Position numbers and translations under genes: made by a program. Below the pieces are notes generated by a model that saw nothing but the letters and a program-made list of their open reading frames with translations, had not been told where the DNA came from and searched no databases. Shown here piece after piece: positions 6,906 to 8,481 of a stretch of DNA of 8,481 nt; within the stretch, counting starts at the first letter, position 1; every line of letters starts with the position of its first letter. This DNA is from Erysipelotrichaceae bacterium (lineage in GTDB: Bacteria > Bacillota_I > Bacilli_A > Erysipelotrichales > Coprobacillaceae), in assembly GCA_021200395.1 (NCBI GenBank), contig JAJQGQ010000199.1, forward strand, positions 1 to 8,481. The letters are read 5' to 3'.

Positions 6906-6982
6906 TTCATTTTTTAAAAATTTAAATTTAAAAAAGAAAAATGCCCCTTTTGAAGCGTATATAAATAATAGGAGGAAATATT

Positions 6983-7492
6983 ATGAGTATAGAAAATAAT
7001 TTAAAACAGATCCATAATTCATTAGAAAAATTAGCACAATCAGGAAATTATGATGTAGAAAAGTACAGTTATAGTTTGATGCATCAAACCAGTCAATTAG
7101 AATATTTTTATTGTCATTTGGTTAAGAATGGTGATAGTCATCATACTTATTATCATATTTCTAAGAAACCTAAAGCTCATCAATTAGCTTATTTTAATAT
7201 TGGTAGAGGTTTTCCTAAAGAAATGATGGATGGTCATTGGTGTTATATTGTTAAAAATATGGGTTATAAATTGTTGGTTATTCCTTGTACATCTTTAAAA
7301 GATGATAAAGTATCAAAATATGAAAAAATCATAGAAATACAAATGAATAACCAAAATACTTTTTGTATGCTTCATTTATCTGATATGCGTACACTAGATA
7401 TACAAAGAATAGATTTACGTAAACCTATTTGTCAAGTTATTACTCCTAGAAAAGATGTTATCACTTTTATCAAAGAAACATTATTGTCATAA
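6983..7492 (+). CDS. PemK/MazF-like fold protein with helical N-terminal extension, apparently without antitoxin
   Basis: A 169-residue soluble protein with no signal peptide or membrane segment. Residues 1-48 look helical. From about 66 the pattern recalls the PemK/MazF family: a strand plus loop LAYFNIGRGFPKEMMDGHW (68-86), core strands CYIV and LLVIPCTS (98-104), and SDMRTLDIQRI (133-143), which parallels the family's 'S-x-(I/M)RT-(I/L)-D-x-x-R-(I/L)' segment. MazF toxins are mRNA endoribonucleases. Here the position expected to hold the catalytic Arg of 'G-x-RP' seems to be Trp86-Cys87, although the Thr-Ser of the second motif is kept. Activity is therefore doubtful; it may be a degenerate toxin or a nucleic-acid-binding relative. 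AGGAGG (6970-6975) lies 7 bp before the ATG. The upstream DNA holds the glmS leader, and ackA faces it downstream, so no partner antitoxin is encoded beside it. The family call rests on motif resemblance only. Confidence 0.6.
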   Translation: MSIENNLKQIHNSLEKLAQSGNYDVEKYSYSLMHQTSQLEYFYCHLVKNGDSHHTYYHISKKPKAHQLAYFNIGRGFPKEMMDGHWCYIVKNMGYKLLVIPCTSLKDDKVSKYEKIIEIQMNNQNTFCMLHLSDMRTLDIQRIDLRKPICQVITPRKDVITFIKETLLS

Positions 7493-7516
7493 AAAAAAGG
7501 GCAAAGCCCTTTATAT
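7491..7516 (-). terminator. Terminator of ackA, probably bidirectional
   Basis: AAAGGGC (7496-7502) and GCCCTTT (7506-7512) form a 7-bp stem with a 3-nt loop in the 23-bp gap between two converging genes. On the minus strand it is followed by an uninterrupted T run, so it is a strong ackA terminator. On the plus strand the tail is ATATTATAAG, so it ends the MazF-like transcript less efficiently. Confidence 0.85.
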
Positions 7517-8481
7517 TATAAGTTTAATAAACGTTTTGTATCTCTAGCAATCATAAGTTCTTCATTAGTTGGAACAACAAATACCTTAATCTTTGACTCA
7601 GGTTTCGTAATTAATCTTTCACCTTTACCATTTTCATTAGCATCATCATCAATCACAACACCTAATGCTTCACTAATTAAACCAATAATTTCTTTTCTTG
7701 CGAATGCAGAATTTTCACCAATACCTGCAGTAAATGCAATTGCATCGCATCCACCTAAAGCAATAAAATAACGTCCAATATAAGCAATAACACGTCTAAA
7801 GAAAATATCAATTGCTAATTTTGCTCTTTCATTACCTTCATCAGCAGCGGCACAAACATCTCTAAAATCACTAGAAACGCCTGATACACCAAGTAAACCA
7901 GATTCCTTATTCAACATATTAATAACTTCATTACCATCTAAACCAACTTCTTTAATTAAATAGTCAATAACAGATGCATCAATATCACCACTACGTGTAC
8001 CCATCATAATACCAGCTAAAGGTGTAAATCCCATTGATGTATTAATTGATTTACCATCTTTAACAGCTGTTAAAGAACCACCAGCACCTAAGTGTGCTAC
8101 AATAATTTTAGAATGTTCAGGGTTACCTAATAAATCAATCACACGTTGTGATACATATTTATGACTTGTTCCATGAGCACCATATTTTCTAATTCCATAA
8201 TCTGTATAATATTTATATGGAATTGGATAAACATAACAACGTGGTTCCAATGTTTGATGGAAAGCTGTATCAAAAACAGCAACTGCTCCTGCATTAGGAA
8301 TCGCTTTCTTAAAAGCATAATAACCTGTTAAATTAGCTGGATTATGTAAAGGTGCTAAAGATTTTAACTCATCAATCTTGGCTACAACATCATCATCAAT
8401 AATAACTGAATCATTAAAATAAGTACCACCTTGAACAACTCTATGTCCAACCCCTTTAATTTCATCCAAAGAAGATACAAT
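7516..8481 (-). CDS. ackA: Acetate kinase, 3' part (N-terminus beyond window)
   Basis: Interconverts acetyl phosphate plus ADP with acetate plus ATP, the ATP-yielding step of acetate fermentation, usually paired with phosphotransacetylase. The frame is open to the right edge, where it reads IVSSLDEIKGVGHRVVQGG. The last 321 codons are present, so roughly 75-80 of the usual ~400 residues are missing, including the N-terminal NxGSSS signature. Numbered from the edge, GVGHRVVQGG (10-19), FDTAFHQTL (70-78) and the family signature GAHGTSHKYVS (101-111) are visible. Further on come VAHLGAGGS, MGTRSGDID with the catalytic arginine, FTAGIGENS, and TNEELMIARDT near the C-terminus. A TTG at 8467-8469 could be mistaken for a start, but conserved acetate-kinase sequence begins immediately after it and the frame continues upstream, so the gene is simply cut by the window. 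No sign of a defect. Confidence 0.97.
   Translation of the reverse strand: MVSSLDEIKGVGHRVVQGGTYFNDSVIIDDDVVAKIDELKSLAPLHNPANLTGYYAFKKAIPNAGAVAVFDTAFHQTLEPRCYVYPIPYKYYTDYGIRKYGAHGTSHKYVSQRVIDLLGNPEHSKIIVAHLGAGGSLTAVKDGKSINTSMGFTPLAGIMMGTRSGDIDASVIDYLIKEVGLDGNEVINMLNKESGLLGVSGVSSDFRDVCAAADEGNERAKLAIDIFFRRVIAYIGRYFIALGGCDAIAFTAGIGENSAFARKEIIGLISEALGVVIDDDANENGKGERLITKPESKIKVFVVPTNEELMIARDTKRLLNL

Noticed and set aside
8467..8469. TTG as the start codon of acetate kinase
   Set aside because: The frame continues to the window edge and the conserved N-terminal NxGSSS part of acetate kinase must lie beyond it, so this is an internal leucine codon.
1..8481. CRISPR array, tRNA or rRNA genes, defence system
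   Set aside because: No regularly spaced repeats, no tRNA-like cloverleaf or conserved rRNA stretches, and no recognisable defence genes apart from the uncertain MazF-like protein.

Overview
This 8.5 kb window comes from a low-GC Firmicute (Bacillota). The evidence is AT-rich DNA, strong AAGGAGG/GGAGG ribosome-binding sites, short-stem terminators and a glmS ribozyme in front of glmS. Codon use and protein style suggest a gut Erysipelotrichia-type organism, but that placement is impressionistic.

Layout from left to right. (1) Positions 1-43 may hold the last codons of an IS3-like transposase (weak), followed by a terminator hairpin at 58-86. (2) Positions 144-1307 encode a MerR-type DNA-binding domain fused to a SAM-dependent methyltransferase. 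(3) Positions 1365-4688 are a tightly packed rmlA-rmlC-rmlB-rmlD operon that makes dTDP-L-rhamnose from glucose-1-phosphate, ending in a strong terminator. (4) Convergent to it, glmS occupies 4868-6670 on the minus strand, with its own terminator and a leader carrying a recognisable glmS self-cleaving ribozyme (about 6733-6850). (5) Divergent from glmS, 6983-7492 encodes a small protein whose C-terminal two thirds resemble the PemK/MazF fold but lack the usual arginine; no antitoxin gene is visible. (6) Convergent to that, the 3' part of ackA (acetate kinase) runs off the right edge on the minus strand.

Functionally, rmlACBD and glmS both feed cell-envelope polymers: dTDP-rhamnose for rhamnose-containing polysaccharides, and glucosamine-6-phosphate for UDP-GlcNAc and peptidoglycan. 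No glycosyltransferase or polymer-export gene is in view, so the rhamnose supply is separate from its users here. ackA is central energy metabolism and seems unrelated.

The observation most worth following is the 57 bp gap between the MerR-methyltransferase gene and rmlA. It contains a perfect 10-bp-arm inverted repeat (1314-1334) lying between a TTGACC -35 box and a TATATT -10 box spaced 19 bp apart, which is the hallmark geometry of MerR-activated promoters. This suggests that the MerR-methyltransferase directly controls dTDP-rhamnose synthesis. The same hairpin could instead be the terminator of the upstream gene.
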